From Pseudomaricurvus alkylphenolicus (GTDB lineage Bacteria; Pseudomonadota; Gammaproteobacteria; Pseudomonadales; Cellvibrionaceae): 64,000 bases of DNA. The notes beneath the pieces were generated by a model. It was not told the origin of the DNA and searched no databases. It saw only the letters and a list, made by a program, of their open reading frames with translations. Positions 8,854-18,716 of this stretch are shown here, one piece after another. The first letter of the stretch is position 1; every line of letters begins with the position of its first letter. The stretch covers positions 62,001 to 126,000 of the forward strand of contig NZ_JAAQPI010000017.1 of assembly GCF_011683955.1 (NCBI RefSeq). The letters run 5' to 3'. The translations under genes and the position numbers were made by a program.

Positions 8854-9966
8854 ATGCACTTTGAATCCCCGATAAAACGTCGCCGCTCGCGCCAGGTGAT
8901 GGTTGGCAATGTGCCCGTGGGGGGCGATGCACCCATTTCGGTGCAGAGCATGACCAACACCGAGACCACGGATGTCGAGGCCACAGTGGGCCAGATCCAG
9001 CGCATTCAGAACGCCGGTGCCGACATTGTGCGGGTATCGGTTCCCTCCATGGATGCCGCTGAAGCCTTTGGTGAGATCCGCAAGCGGGTGGATATTCCCC
9101 TGGTGGCGGATATCCACTTTGATTATCGAATTGCCCTGCGGGTGGCTGATCTGGGTGTCGACTGCCTGCGCATCAACCCCGGTAATATCGGCCGTGAAAA
9201 GCGTATTCGCGCCGTGGTCGACAAAGCCAGGGATTTGAATATTCCCATTCGCATTGGTGTCAATGCGGGCTCTCTGGAAAAGGATTTACAGAAAAAGTAC
9301 GGCGAACCCACACCGGATGCCCTGGTGGAATCCGCGCTGCGCCATGTTGAGATTCTCGACAGTCTGGATTTTCAGGATTTTAAAGTCAGCGTTAAGGCAT
9401 CGGATGTGTTTATGGCTGTCGCCGCCTATCGTAAGCTCGCCGAGCAAATCGAGCAGCCTCTGCACCTGGGTATTACCGAAGCCGGCGGTTTTCGCGCCGG
9501 CACCGTCAAGTCCGCGGTGGGTCTGGGCATGCTGCTGATGGATGGCATCGGCGACACTCTGCGCATCTCTCTGGCGGCCGACCCGGTGGAAGAGGTCAAG
9601 GTAGGCTGGGATCTGCTCAAGAGCCTCAAACTGCGCAGTAAGGGCATCAACTTTATTGCCTGTCCCAGCTGCTCACGCCAGAATTTCGATGTCATCAAGA
9701 CCATGAACGAGCTCGAAACCCGCCTGGAAGACATCACCACCCCGTTGGATGTGGCAGTGATCGGTTGTGTGGTTAATGGCCCTGGTGAAGCCAAAGAGGC
9801 CGATATCGGTCTGGCCGGTGGTACCCCGAACAACCTGATCTACGTCGATGGTGAGCCGGATCAGAAACTCAAAAAAGACAATCTGGTGGATGATCTGGAA
9901 CGATTGATTCGAGCCAAGGCCGATGCCAAGGCAGAAGCCGAAAAAGACATCATCGCCAAGGCCTGA
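8854..9966 (+). CDS. ispG: IspG, 4-hydroxy-3-methylbut-2-enyl diphosphate synthase
   Basis: Fe-S enzyme of the MEP isoprenoid pathway, reducing MEcPP to HMBPP. It has 370 residues. The cluster ligands Cys270 and Cys273 ([10 protein letters not shown]) and Cys305 ([10 protein letters not shown]) fall on the E. coli numbering. The C-terminus ends in a short Lys/Ala-rich tail. It lies between rodZ and hisS as in Pseudomonas. Confidence 0.98.
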   Translation: MHFESPIKRRRSRQVMVGNVPVGGDAPISVQSMTNTETTDVEATVGQIQRIQNAGADIVRVSVPSMDAAEAFGEIRKRVDIPLVADIHFDYRIALRVADLGVDCLRINPGNIGREKRIRAVVDKARDLNIPIRIGVNAGSLEKDLQKKYGEPTPDALVESALRHVEILDSLDFQDFKVSVKASDVFMAVAAYRKLAEQIEQPLHLGITEAGGFRAGTVKSAVGLGMLLMDGIGDTLRISLAADPVEEVKVGWDLLKSLKLRSKGINFIACPSCSRQNFDVIKTMNELETRLEDITTPLDVAVIGCVVNGPGEAKEADIGLAGGTPNNLIYVDGEPDQKLKKDNLVDDLERLIRAKADAKAEAEKDIIAKA

Positions 9967-10009
9967 GTGCCATTACAATATTGCCAGGTAAAAAGCTAAG
10001 GACCCCACT

Positions 10010-11287
10010 TTGAAAAAACTGCAAGCCATTCGCGGCATGAACGATCTGTTGCCTGCTGATTCCAGCATTTGGCAGTACCTGGAATCCACCGTAGCTGACG
10101 TTGTGCAGGGCTACGGTTACCGCGAAATCCGTTTTCCGATTTTGGAACCCACCGAACTGTTTAAACGCTCCATTGGTGAAGTGACCGATATCGTCGAAAA
10201 GGAAATGTACACCTTTGACGATCGCAACGGCGACAGCGTCACCATGCGCCCGGAAGGCACCGCCAGCTGTGTGCGCACCTGCGAGCAGCATGGGCTGCTG
10301 TACAACCAGACCCAGCGCCTCTGGTACCAGGGCCCCATGTTCCGTTATGAGCGTCCCCAGAAGGGGCGTTTGCGCCAGTTCCACCAGATCGGAATTGAAA
10401 CCTTTGGCATGACCGGCCCCGACATCGATGCGGAGCTGTTGTTGATGACCGCGCGTTTATGGCGCGAGTTGGGTATTGCCGATGCCGTCACTCTGCAGCT
10501 CAATACCTTGGGTTCCAGTGAGGCCCGTGCCCGGTACAAGGCGGCGTTGGTGGACTACCTCGCTGCTCGTAAGGACCAGCTTGACGAAGACAGCCAGCGC
10601 CGTCTGGACAGCAATCCGCTGCGTATTCTCGACAGTAAGGATGCCGGTACCCAGGCACTGCTGAACGATGCCCCGGCCCTGCACGACCACCTGGACGACG
10701 AGTCCCGCGAACACTTTGAGCAGCTCAAGGCCATGCTCGATGCGGCCGGCATTCGTTATGAGGTCAACCAGCGTCTGGTGCGTGGGTTGGACTACTACAG
10801 CAAAACCGTTTTTGAGTGGGTGACTGACAAGCTGGGCGCCCAGGGCACTGTCTGCGCCGGTGGCCGCTACGACGGTCTGGTGGAGCAGCTGGGCGGCAAG
10901 CCCACGCCGGCGGTGGGCTTTGCCATGGGAGTTGAGCGCCTGATTCTGATGCTGCAGGAACTAGATGTGATCCCTGCTGGTCTGAACCAGAATGTGGATG
11001 TTTACGTGGCCGCCATGGGGGGCGCCCAATCCGGTGTTCAGGCCCAGGCCTTTGCCGTGGCTGAGCGTATCCGCGATGCGCTGCCGCATCTGCGGGTGAT
11101 GAGCCACTGCGGGGGAGGTAACTTCAAGAAGCAGATGAAGAAGGCGGACGCCAGCGGCGCTGATGTGGCCGTGATTATCGGTGAGGATGAAGCCGCCAAG
11201 GGTCAGGCCAGCCTCAAATATCTGCGGGAAGATCGCCCTCAACAGACACTGACCATTGAACAATTGCTGGCAGCACTGCAAGATTAG
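10010..11287 (+). CDS. hisS: Histidyl-tRNA synthetase
   Basis: Class II synthetase charging tRNA-His. It has 425 residues. Motif 2 lies at about 111-130 ([18 protein letters not shown]), the histidine-binding block [15 protein letters not shown] near 260, motif 3 ([10 protein letters not shown]) near 304, and an anticodon-binding domain covers the last 90 residues. The start codon is TTG at 10010; [15 protein letters not shown] is the normal N-terminus and an AAGGA site lies 7 bp upstream. No in-frame ATG is available upstream before a stop. Confidence 0.97.
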   Translation: MKKLQAIRGMNDLLPADSSIWQYLESTVADVVQGYGYREIRFPILEPTELFKRSIGEVTDIVEKEMYTFDDRNGDSVTMRPEGTASCVRTCEQHGLLYNQTQRLWYQGPMFRYERPQKGRLRQFHQIGIETFGMTGPDIDAELLLMTARLWRELGIADAVTLQLNTLGSSEARARYKAALVDYLAARKDQLDEDSQRRLDSNPLRILDSKDAGTQALLNDAPALHDHLDDESREHFEQLKAMLDAAGIRYEVNQRLVRGLDYYSKTVFEWVTDKLGAQGTVCAGGRYDGLVEQLGGKPTPAVGFAMGVERLILMLQELDVIPAGLNQNVDVYVAAMGGAQSGVQAQAFAVAERIRDALPHLRVMSHCGGGNFKKQMKKADASGADVAVIIGEDEAAKGQASLKYLREDRPQQTLTIEQLLAALQD

Positions 11288-11388
11288 GCCCTTAAAATTT
11301 TCGGCCGACTGGTCTTAACAACTATTTTTGACATAACTAAGGAGGCTGCCGCCAGATCGGCAGCCCAAGGATCCATCAGGAGCTTTTT

Positions 11389-12066
11389 GTGACCGCACAC
11401 CTAACAGAAGAAGAGCAGCTCGAGGCGTTAAAACGCTGGTGGGCAGAAAATGGCAAATCCACCGTCTTCGGTGTGATTCTGGCTGTAGGTGGTTATCTGG
11501 GCTGGGAGGGCTGGCAGGACCACCAGCGCACGCAGGCTGAGACGGCATCCGCCAGCTACCAGAATCTGGTGGAGGCGCTGGCTATTGATCCGGCTTCTGA
11601 ACTGACGGAAGAGCAGACAGCCACAGTCAATCACTTGGCCGAGGCATTGAAATCCGACCACGCCAACAGTCTCTATGCCAGCCAGGCGGCACTGTTCCTG
11701 GCCCGCCTGGCCGTTGAGCGGGACGATCTGGAAGGCGCGGCGGCGGAGCTGCAGTGGGTGCTGGACCAAAAACCGGATGCGGCATTGGATAAGCTCACCC
11801 GTTCCCGTCTGGCGCGCGTCAAAATGGATCTTAAGCAGTACGACCAGGCTCTGGCCCTGGTGGCAGACAAAGACAGTGGCGTGTTTAAAGCGATTTTTGC
11901 CGAAATTCGTGGCGATGCCCTGTTGGCCAAGGGTGACAGTGGCCAGGCCCGTGCAGCCTATCAGCTGGCATTGGACAATCTGACAGAGGAATCCCAGGGC
12001 CGTTCGCAGCTTTTGCAAATGAAGATCAATGACCTGAAAACGGCCGCAGAGGGAGAAAATTCATGA
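11389..12066 (+). CDS. yfgM: YfgM-like TPR membrane protein (ancillary SecYEG translocon subunit)
   Basis: Inner-membrane protein with a periplasmic TPR domain; in E. coli YfgM works with PpiD at the Sec translocon. It has 225 residues. A short cytosolic N-terminus (TEEEQLEALKRWWAENGK) precedes one transmembrane helix at about 25-41, followed by TPR helices. The start is GTG at 11389 with a CAGGAG site 6 bp upstream. It overlaps bamB by 4 bp (ATGA), matching the coupled yfgM-bamB pair of gammaproteobacteria. Confidence 0.93.
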   Translation: MTAHLTEEEQLEALKRWWAENGKSTVFGVILAVGGYLGWEGWQDHQRTQAETASASYQNLVEALAIDPASELTEEQTATVNHLAEALKSDHANSLYASQAALFLARLAVERDDLEGAAAELQWVLDQKPDAALDKLTRSRLARVKMDLKQYDQALALVADKDSGVFKAIFAEIRGDALLAKGDSGQARAAYQLALDNLTEESQGRSQLLQMKINDLKTAAEGENS

Positions 12067-13196
12067 AACGGATACTGATTCCGGCGCTGCTGGCGCTGCT
12101 GGCGGCCTGTTCCTCCAATGACGAAATCGACCTGGAACCGGCGGAGCTGGTCGATTTTGACGCAACCGTCAAAGTTGACGATGTCTGGTCGGGTGATGTC
12201 GGCATTGGCGCCGGTAAAAAATACACCTTGCTGCCCACGGCTACCACCGGCGACCAACTGTTTGCGGTGGATGCCGAAGGCCTGGTAAAGGCGTTTAACC
12301 TGGAAAGCGGCAGGGTCAACTGGGAAGTGGAGCTGGAGACCGGTGTCGCCAGTGGCGTCGGCGCCAACCAGGGCCAGGTTTTTCTGGGCACCCTCAATGG
12401 TGAACTGCTTGCTTTGGATGCCAGCGATGGCGCGGAACTCTGGCGCGCTGAGGTGGGCGGAGAAGTCCTGGCACCCCCTCAGAGCAATGGTTCCGAAGTG
12501 GTTGTTCAGACCCTGGACGGAAAGATTCATGGTTACAGCGTCGGCAGTGGCGACAAGCTGTGGATGTACGACAACACCATTCCCGCGCTGACTCTGCGCG
12601 GTACGGCTACCCCGGTGGTGACCCCGACATCAGTGTATGCGGGTTTCGCCACGGGCAAGATTCTGGCGCTGGATGTCAAAGACGGCACTCTGCAGTGGGA
12701 GCAACGCGTGGCGATTGCCCAGGGCCGTTCGGAGCTGGAGCGGGTTATCGACATCAACGCTGCGCCTCTGCTGGTGGGTGATATCTTGTATTCCGGCAGC
12801 TATCAGGGGCGTCTGGTGGCGCTTAACCGTGGTACTGGCGGTGGACTTTGGGCCAAGAGCGAATCCAGTTACAACAACCTGGCTTCCGGTATCGGCTATA
12901 TCTTTGTCACCGATGCGGACGACAAGGTTAAGGCCTATAACGCCACCAACGGTCAACTGATGTGGGAAAATGATCTGTTGGTGCGCCGCAAGCTGGGCGG
13001 CCCGCAGACCTTTGGCAGCTATGTTGCCGTGGCGGATTTTGAAGGCTATGTGCACATCATGGACCAGACCAATGGTGAGTTTGTGGCCCGCCGCAAGGTT
13101 GACGGCGATGGCGTACGTTCACCCATGCTGGGCGTGGGCGATGTGCTTTACGTCTACGGCAACAGCGGTGAGCTGGAGGCCCTGAAGGTCAGGTAG
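12063..13196 (+). CDS. bamB: BamB, outer-membrane assembly lipoprotein
   Basis: Component of the BAM complex that inserts beta-barrel proteins in the outer membrane. It has 377 residues. A lipoprotein signal peptide ends in LLAAC with Cys16 lipidated. The rest is an eight-bladed PQQ-like propeller, seen as repeated GxLxALDAxDGxxLWR-type units (for example near residues 110-125, 195-215 and 295-310). Translationally coupled to yfgM. Confidence 0.96.
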   Translation: MKRILIPALLALLAACSSNDEIDLEPAELVDFDATVKVDDVWSGDVGIGAGKKYTLLPTATTGDQLFAVDAEGLVKAFNLESGRVNWEVELETGVASGVGANQGQVFLGTLNGELLALDASDGAELWRAEVGGEVLAPPQSNGSEVVVQTLDGKIHGYSVGSGDKLWMYDNTIPALTLRGTATPVVTPTSVYAGFATGKILALDVKDGTLQWEQRVAIAQGRSELERVIDINAAPLLVGDILYSGSYQGRLVALNRGTGGGLWAKSESSYNNLASGIGYIFVTDADDKVKAYNATNGQLMWENDLLVRRKLGGPQTFGSYVAVADFEGYVHIMDQTNGEFVARRKVDGDGVRSPMLGVGDVLYVYGNSGELEALKVR

Positions 13197-13228
13197 CCCC
13201 AGGGCCAAACCCGATTCATGTATACTGA

Positions 13229-13268
13229 GGCCAGAGTGGCACAACGCCGCTCTGGCCTTGCTGTTTTT
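13229..13268 (+). terminator. Intrinsic terminator-like hairpin between bamB and der
   Basis: GGCCAGAG (13229-13236) pairs perfectly with CTCTGGCC (13250-13257) around a 13-nt loop, followed by TTGCTGTTTTT. Its position 32 bp after the bamB stop fits the end of the ispG-hisS-yfgM-bamB transcript. The U-tract is interrupted, so some read-through into der is plausible. Confidence 0.65.
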
Positions 13269-13290
13269 ACCAAGTAGGTATTTAGACCCG

Positions 13291-14706
13291 ATGATTCCTG
13301 TAATTGCCCTGGTGGGGCGCCCCAATGTAGGCAAATCCACCCTGTTTAACCGTCTCACCAAGAGCCGCGATGCGCTGGTGGCGGACTACGCCGGTCTGAC
13401 TCGCGACCGCAAATACGGCGAGGCCGAGATGCTGGGGCATAAGTTTATGCTGATTGATACTGGCGGTATCAGTGGCGACGAGGAAGGCATTGATGAGGCG
13501 ATGGCCGAACAGTCTCTGCAGGCGGTGGATGAGGCCGATGCGGTGTTGTTTATGGTGGATTGTCGGGATGGTCTGACGGCTGCGGATGAGATGATCGCCC
13601 GACATTTGCGTATCAATGGTAAGCAAACATATATCGTTGCCAATAAGGTCGACGGCCAGAATTTTGATATGGCGGTGGCGCCGTTTTATGAGATGGGTCT
13701 GGGGGATATTTACCCCACCACGGCGACTCAGGGGCGCGGTGTTAAGAGTTTGATGCAGGCGGTGTTGGGTAAGTTTCCTCCTCAGGAAGAGGTGGAGGAA
13801 GAAGAGCATCGTGGTATCAAGATGGCGATTGTCGGGCGCCCGAACGTGGGCAAGTCGACTCTGGTGAATCGTTTGTTGGGCGAGGATCGGGTGATTGTTT
13901 ACGATATGCCTGGCACCACCCGCGATAGTATCTATATTGATTACGAGCGCGACGGTAAGCCTTATACGATTATTGATACGGCGGGGGTTCGTCGTCGTAA
14001 GAATGTGAAGTTGACGGTGGAGAAGTTTTCTATCGTTAAGACGCTGCAGGCTATTGAAGATGCGAATGTGGTGGTGTTGGTGATGGATTCCCGTGAGGGG
14101 ATTGTGGACCAGGATCTGCATTTGATGGGGCAGGTGATCGACAGTGGTCGTGCCCTGGTGGTGGCGTTAAATAAGTGGGATGGTCTGGAGAGCGAGCAGA
14201 AGGATTATATTAAGACGGAGTTGGATCGTCGGCTGCGTTTTATTGATTTTGCGGATGTGCATTTTATTTCGGCATTGCACGGTACGGGTGTGGGGCACCT
14301 GTATGAGTCGATTGAGAAGGCTTTCCACTCCGCCACGGATAAGTTGTCAACCAATCATTTGACGAAGATCTTGGAGGATGCGGTGTCGGTGCATCAGCCA
14401 CCGATGGTGAATGGTCGTCGTATCAAGCTGCGTTATGCGCATTCGGGGGGGCATAATCCACCGATTATTGTGATTCATGGTAATCAGACGGATAAGATTC
14501 CCGGGCATTATACGAAGTATTTGGAGAAGACGTTCCGGCGGGCTCTGGATTTGCACGGGACGCCGGTGCGGATTCAGTTTAAGACGACGGAGAATCCGTT
14601 TGAGGGTCGTAAAAATAAGTTGACGGATCGGCAGTTGCAGAAGAAGCAGCGGTTGACGAAGCATTATCAGAAGCAGAAGAAACAGCAGAAAAAGAAAAAA
14701 CAGTAA
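13291..14706 (+). CDS. der: Der (EngA), double-GTPase ribosome assembly factor
   Basis: Essential GTPase for 50S ribosome maturation. It has 471 residues. Two GTPase domains each start with GRPNVGKS (residues 9-16 and about 182-189), and a KH-like domain plus a very Lys/Gln-rich tail end the protein. The start at 13291 gives the normal [16 protein letters not shown]. Base use changes inside the gene: the first 250 bp look like the neighbours, while from about 13.5 kb on the coding strand is strongly C-poor (for example 5 C and 23 G in 14161-14220). Confidence 0.97.
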   Translation: MIPVIALVGRPNVGKSTLFNRLTKSRDALVADYAGLTRDRKYGEAEMLGHKFMLIDTGGISGDEEGIDEAMAEQSLQAVDEADAVLFMVDCRDGLTAADEMIARHLRINGKQTYIVANKVDGQNFDMAVAPFYEMGLGDIYPTTATQGRGVKSLMQAVLGKFPPQEEVEEEEHRGIKMAIVGRPNVGKSTLVNRLLGEDRVIVYDMPGTTRDSIYIDYERDGKPYTIIDTAGVRRRKNVKLTVEKFSIVKTLQAIEDANVVVLVMDSREGIVDQDLHLMGQVIDSGRALVVALNKWDGLESEQKDYIKTELDRRLRFIDFADVHFISALHGTGVGHLYESIEKAFHSATDKLSTNHLTKILEDAVSVHQPPMVNGRRIKLRYAHSGGHNPPIIVIHGNQTDKIPGHYTKYLEKTFRRALDLHGTPVRIQFKTTENPFEGRKNKLTDRQLQKKQRLTKHYQKQKKQQKKKKQ

Positions 14707-14820
14707 GATTCATCAAACTGGAAATGATCTTATATTCGAGATCAACAGAGAGTGATCAAGGACTGATAGACCGCTGAGTGCCATAACCGGAAGTTCGAAA
14801 CGGCAGGATTTTCTTCCCGC

Positions 14821-14860
14821 GTAGGTCGGATTAGCTCCGCTTCGCGGAGCGTAATCCGAC
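14821..14860 (+). repeat. REP-like palindrome, family 1 (GTAGGTCGGATTA type)
   Basis: Begins GTAGGTCGGATTA and ends TAATCCGAC; the central GCTCCGC/GCGGAGC arms pair around a TTC loop, giving a near-perfect hairpin. This family resembles extragenic palindromes common in gammaproteobacteria. Confidence 0.75.
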
Positions 14861-14970
14861 GGTTCCGCTGGAGCTGTTCGTTGGCTTCGGCCCGGTTTTT
14901 AACACCCTTGAATGTGCCTGCAACAGGTGATTTGTACACGGCCGCCGCCAATTTAAACCTTCGGCGGATC

Positions 14971-15010
14971 GGTGGATTACGAAGCGCAAAGCGCTTCTAA
15001 TCCACCCTAC
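14971..15010 (-). repeat. REP-like palindrome, family 1, inverted copy
   Basis: GGTGGATTA at the left pairs with TAATCCACC at the right, with GAAGCGC/GCGCTTC arms inside and an AAA loop; it ends in CCTAC, so read on the - strand it begins GTAGGGTGGATTA like the copy 110 bp upstream. The two copies form an inverted pair. Confidence 0.75.
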
Positions 15011-15089
15011 GTCGTGCGGTCGTTGCAGACATTATCGAACGCCCATGGTGCCCTGAACCAGGATTATGAACTTCCGGTTATGGCACAAA

Positions 15090-15132
15090 CCAGCCACCTT
15101 TTAGTCTGTGGTTCTCCGAGTTTGGTGCCTCA
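15090..15132 (+). repeat. 3' remnant of the dispersed 186-bp structured repeat
   Basis: Starts with CCAGCCACC, shares GTTCTCCGAGT-like sequence with the copies at 25.8 and 57.8 kb, and ends in the boundary heptamer TGCCTCA at 15126-15132. The distance from CCAGCCACC to TGCCTCA is 36 bp, against 33-36 bp in the other copies. The rest of the unit is missing; the 309-bp inverted-repeat element abuts it on the left. Confidence 0.6.
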
Positions 15133-15283
15133 TTAATATTGGTTCAATATTGTGTTTTCGCATTGTCGTTTCCAGCCATTTCTGTGACTGGGCTGTCACG
15201 AATTGCTCTTGAACGGCCTGGTGCTGCGGGGTAGGGTTTTCTTCTCTTGCTCAGCGAATCTGTCGTTTTATAAGGATGTCCCC

Positions 15284-16018
15284 GTGCCTAATGTAACCGC
15301 GTTCAACCGTATTCAATTTGCCTGCGCCGATCTCGATCAGTCGGTTTCGGAATATCAGTATTTGTTTGGCTCAGAGCCTGGTTGGCGGGGCGAAGTTTCC
15401 GTCGGTGAAGAGACGGTCTCTGCAGCATGGTTTTACCTTCAGAATACGGTGTTGGAGTTGTTGTGTTTGCCTGAGAAGAAGCCTGGGCTCTGGGGGCTGG
15501 TATTGGAGTGTGAGCAAGATTCTCTGCAGGGCGTACAGCTGGAGTCGGAGGCTAGCCGCAGCTTGCCGATCACATTGCAATCCCGTCAACTGACCTTGGA
15601 TCATGCTCCCGGTGAGTCGCAGTTGCAGGATATGTGGAGCGCAATCGCGGCGATTCCCCGGGTGGATCATTTGGTGCTCTATACGTCGGATGCGGATGAT
15701 TGTATTCGCCTTTTTGGTGATCTGGGCATGCGTCTGGCTCTGGATCAGACGGTGCCGGAATGGGGCGGTCGAATGGTGTTTTTTCGTTGCGGTAAGCTGA
15801 CGTTGGAGATTATCGAACCCGGTAAAGGTCTGAAGGGAGCAGATTATTTTTGGGGTATCGCGTACCAGGCGGAAGACATTGAGGCGGTTTGTGCGCGCTT
15901 GAGTGAGGCGACCTTGTCGGCGGTACGAGATGGCCGCAAGCCCGGTACGCGTGTGGCTACGTTAAAGAGTCATCATTTGGGTATTCCGACGCTGTTGGTT
16001 CAGCAACTCCCCCGCTAG
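15284..16018 (+). CDS. VOC-superfamily (glyoxalase/bleomycin-resistance fold) protein
   Basis: It has 244 residues with two vicinal-oxygen-chelate-like halves: FNRIQFACADLDQSVSEYQ at 6-24 and RVDHLVLYTSDADDCIRLFGDLG near 126-148. The second half ends in a PGTRVATLKSHHLGIPTLL segment typical of VOC domains. Such proteins bind metals and act as lyases, isomerases or dioxygenases; substrate unknown. GTG at 15284 is chosen because an AAGGA site lies 7 bp upstream and the VOC fold starts right after; an upstream ATG at 15203 would add 27 unrelated residues. Coding strand is C-poor like the end of der. Confidence 0.75.
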   Translation: MPNVTAFNRIQFACADLDQSVSEYQYLFGSEPGWRGEVSVGEETVSAAWFYLQNTVLELLCLPEKKPGLWGLVLECEQDSLQGVQLESEASRSLPITLQSRQLTLDHAPGESQLQDMWSAIAAIPRVDHLVLYTSDADDCIRLFGDLGMRLALDQTVPEWGGRMVFFRCGKLTLEIIEPGKGLKGADYFWGIAYQAEDIEAVCARLSEATLSAVRDGRKPGTRVATLKSHHLGIPTLLVQQLPR

Positions 16019-16044
16019 CAACACCATATGTCTAACCATCCCGG

Positions 16045-16968
16045 TTATCCCTCGAACACACGGAAGGCTTCTTCGATAACCATGGCGTGGCGCCGGACCA
16101 GGGCAGCGCGATCGTCGTCATAGCCGCCGCCGATGACGGTGGCGACCGGGAGGCCTTTTTCCCGACACAGATTGAGCACAAGGTTTTCTCGCGCTCGCAG
16201 TCCGTCCAGAGAAATATTGATCAGACCAAGCGGGTCTTCGGCATAGACATCGACGCCGGCGTCGTAGAAGACCAGTGTGGGTTTGCTTCGATCTATTGCT
16301 TTAAGGAAGGCGTTTTTTACGGTGTGCAGATATTCGTCGTCTTGTGTGCCGCGTGGCACTTCCACATCCATATCGCTGCGGGCTTTGCGGGCGGGAAAGT
16401 TTTTGTCGCAATGAACGGAGCAGGTGAATACGCGGGGTTCGTGTTCGAGGATGCGTGCGGTGCCGTCACCCTGGTGGACGTCGCAGTCAAAAATCAGAAT
16501 AGATGGGTTTGGCAGTGTGGTTCGTCGGGATTCGTGGAGCAGTCCCAGGGCGGCCACTGCCAGGTCGTTGAGTACGCAAAACCCGGAGGCGGCATCCCGA
16601 TGGGCGTGGTGCGTACCGCCGGCGAGATGGCAGGCGATGCCTTCTTGCAATGCCAGATGTCCGGCAAGGAAAGTGCCGTTGGGGGAGATCAGGGTGCGTT
16701 TGACCAGCCCCGGGGACCAGGGCAAACCCATGCGGCGAATTTCCTGCGGGGTTTGTTTATTGTGGATAAAACGGTCCAGGTATTCGGGGCAGTGGGCAAG
16801 TTGCAGCAGCTCCAGTTTGGCGCGCCCGGGTCGGAGTGTGTTTTCGTCGGTCGCCAGACCGTTTTGTTGTAAGTATTGGTGCAACAGTTTGAATTTTTCC
16901 ATCGGGAAACGATGTCGACTGGGAAAGTCGAAGCTATAGTCGGGATGGGTTATGAGTTTGATGCTCAC
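16045..16968 (-). CDS. Histone deacetylase-family amidohydrolase
   Basis: Zinc hydrolase of the HDAC/acetoin-utilisation/acetylpolyamine amidohydrolase family; deacetylates small acetylated amines or proteins in bacteria. It has 307 residues. The catalytic His pair is His120-His121 (GGTHHAH); metal ligands are Asp163 and His165 (DCDVHQGDGT) and Asp245 (VYAEDPLG). The start is GTG at 16968, overlapping the stop of the upstream TauE gene (GTGA), so the two are coupled. The natural substrate cannot be told from sequence. Confidence 0.92.
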   Translation of the reverse strand: MSIKLITHPDYSFDFPSRHRFPMEKFKLLHQYLQQNGLATDENTLRPGRAKLELLQLAHCPEYLDRFIHNKQTPQEIRRMGLPWSPGLVKRTLISPNGTFLAGHLALQEGIACHLAGGTHHAHRDAASGFCVLNDLAVAALGLLHESRRTTLPNPSILIFDCDVHQGDGTARILEHEPRVFTCSVHCDKNFPARKARSDMDVEVPRGTQDDEYLHTVKNAFLKAIDRSKPTLVFYDAGVDVYAEDPLGLINISLDGLRARENLVLNLCREKGLPVATVIGGGYDDDRAALVRRHAMVIEEAFRVFEG

Positions 16969-17756
16969 AGCGCTGAGAGTCCTTGATACAGGCCCATCAC
17001 GCTGATCAACAGCAGGACGCTACCCAGTACCCGGAAAAAGATGGGTGTTTCAGCATTCAGCATTCTATCGTGCAGACGCAGTCCGATAACGTGTCCGACG
17101 GCGGCGCAGGGCAACAGCCACAGGTGGTGGCGCAGCTGCAGGTCGACACCCACGTAGATAAAAGCAGCCAGTTTGATGGCGACCAGAATGACCCAAAGGG
17201 CGAAGAGGGTGTCGCGCAGTTGGTGTTTGGCCACGTGGTTGGCGTAAACGGCGATAATGAGTGGCGCACCTATCAGTGAGGTGCCGCTGATGTAAGCTCC
17301 CAACACCAGAAACAGGGCGTCGAGCCAGGGGTTTTGGCTTCGAAAGGGTTTGTTAAAAATATAGGTGAGCGAGTAGAGCGCCACGATTACAAAAATAATC
17401 GCGCTCATTAAGGTATTGGGCAACAAGATCAATCCGAATACCCCCACCAGCTTGGGGATAATCATGATTAACAGGGATTTTTTCAGGTACCCCCAGGCTA
17501 CGGTCCCTTCTGTTGTTGGACCGTCGTCTGTCTTTGGATGGCCCTTGTTGCGGTTGTTTTGCCATACGGTGAGAGAGGCGAATACCAACAGATGGATGGA
17601 GATGATCGGCAGGAAAACCAGCGGATCATTGTGAACCATCAGCAGGAACGGCAGTGACAGGACTGCGCCGCCAAAGCCCAGACCTGAGCGTACGAAACCA
17701 CTCCAGATAAAGATCAATCCGATCAGTGCGAGTTGTAATTCGCTGAGTTCTGCCAT
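16965..17756 (-). CDS. TauE/SafE-family membrane permease
   Basis: Predicted inner-membrane transporter of the TauE/SafE family, associated with export of sulfite or organosulfonates. It has 263 residues with about seven or eight hydrophobic helices; the conserved N-terminal GLGFGGAVLSLPFLLM (26-41) and the second half-repeat GTSLIGAPLIIAVYA are visible. It is the first gene of a two-gene unit with the HDAC-like hydrolase. Substrate is not established. Confidence 0.88.
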   Translation of the reverse strand: MAELSELQLALIGLIFIWSGFVRSGLGFGGAVLSLPFLLMVHNDPLVFLPIISIHLLVFASLTVWQNNRNKGHPKTDDGPTTEGTVAWGYLKKSLLIMIIPKLVGVFGLILLPNTLMSAIIFVIVALYSLTYIFNKPFRSQNPWLDALFLVLGAYISGTSLIGAPLIIAVYANHVAKHQLRDTLFALWVILVAIKLAAFIYVGVDLQLRHHLWLLPCAAVGHVIGLRLHDRMLNAETPIFFRVLGSVLLLISVMGLYQGLSAL

Positions 17757-17810
17757 AAAAGAGATGCGTCCGACGCTCTAGATCAATGAAAAAAGGCCAA
17801 ATTGCCGTAC

Positions 17811-18716
17811 TCAGTCGGCGAAGCGGATGCAAACTCGGGCGCTGTGATGATCACCGGGTGCCAGATCCAGGGCATTGTCAGCCGCGTCGCCCCGTTCCAG
17901 GCAGACAAAGCCAAGGTGGTTGTCTTCTCCCACGTCGGCCATGCCTGCAGCCAACTCTGTACCCGGATTCCAGACAATGGCGCTGCCGCTGTTGCTGGCC
18001 TGCACAGCCAGGCGGGGCTGTGTTTCGATGATCTGCTCATCGGGTACGGAGACATAAACCCGGTCCAATTCGCCGTTGAATCTCACGGCCCCTTGCTGGG
18101 TGGTACGAGCACGATCGCGGGTATTATCCAGATAGTGGCAGTTCTCCAGACCGGAAATCCGCACCTGTGACAGGTCGGAGACCGGGTGATAGCTGTGCAG
18201 GGCCCAGGTTACTGGCATATTGGTGTTGTCGGTGTTGGTGATCCTCAGTGCGAGGTCGATCTGGGCGCCAAGAATCATCGTTAGTTGAGCACCAAACGTG
18301 AATTCAAATTGCGGATGGGCTGTCTCGCAATAGTGATCGAAACACCAGACCAATTCGGTACGACCGTCGTCCAGGGCATTGGCGGCGCTGAGGAGCCAGT
18401 CCTGGTTACGGCAAATTCCGTGTTGAGGTTTTTCCGGATCCGAACTATGGGGTCCAAACCAGGGCAGGCAGACAGGTACACCACCTCGAATGGCTTTGCC
18501 CGGATTGAATATGGCCTGGGGGCTGAGCCATAGCAGAGGCCCCTTGGCTGTCTCGCACTCCAGTAGCTGAGCCCCCTGTTGAGCAATCACGGCTCTGCAG
18601 TGGGGGTTGTTCACCAGAACAAGCGGCATGCCTTTGCTGGCACCGTAGCATTTGGCGGTATCGCTGAGAGCCAGATGCGGGCAGGATTGGATCAGGGGTT
18701 CAAACGGGGTAGACAT
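17811..18716 (-). CDS. yeaD: D-hexose-6-phosphate mutarotase (YeaD-like)
   Basis: Galactose-mutarotase-fold enzyme that interconverts anomers of glucose-6-phosphate and related sugars. It has 301 residues. The family block IRGGVPVCLPWFGPH (about 77-91) with following HGICRNQDW, plus RAVIAQQGAQLLECE near the N-terminus, identifies the YeaD group. It stands alone on this strand, with 106 bp to the next gene. Confidence 0.9.
   Translation of the reverse strand: MSTPFEPLIQSCPHLALSDTAKCYGASKGMPLVLVNNPHCRAVIAQQGAQLLECETAKGPLLWLSPQAIFNPGKAIRGGVPVCLPWFGPHSSDPEKPQHGICRNQDWLLSAANALDDGRTELVWCFDHYCETAHPQFEFTFGAQLTMILGAQIDLALRITNTDNTNMPVTWALHSYHPVSDLSQVRISGLENCHYLDNTRDRARTTQQGAVRFNGELDRVYVSVPDEQIIETQPRLAVQASNSGSAIVWNPGTELAAGMADVGEDNHLGFVCLERGDAADNALDLAPGDHHSARVCIRFAD

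Larger units (their letters stand above)
14778..15086. repeat. 309-bp element with perfect 19-bp terminal inverted repeats
   Basis: GTGCCATAACCGGAAGTTC (14778-14796) is exactly reverse-complemented at 15068-15086. Inside lie two inverted REP-like palindromes of one family, facing away from each other. No transposase gene and no clear target duplication flank it (TGA to the left, AAA to the right). It resembles a MITE or a BIME-type composite more than an IS. Confidence 0.8.
14707..15283. other. 577-bp intergenic tract after der
   Basis: No gene is supported here. The tract holds a 309-bp inverted-repeat element with two REP-like palindromes, followed immediately by the 3' remnant of the dispersed 186-bp repeat. 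The last 40 bp contain the AAGGA ribosome site of the next gene. Short reading frames in this tract have no recognisable product. Confidence 0.8.

Noticed and set aside
14778-15086. Insertion sequence after der
   Set aside because: There are terminal inverted repeats but no transposase frame and no target-site duplication.
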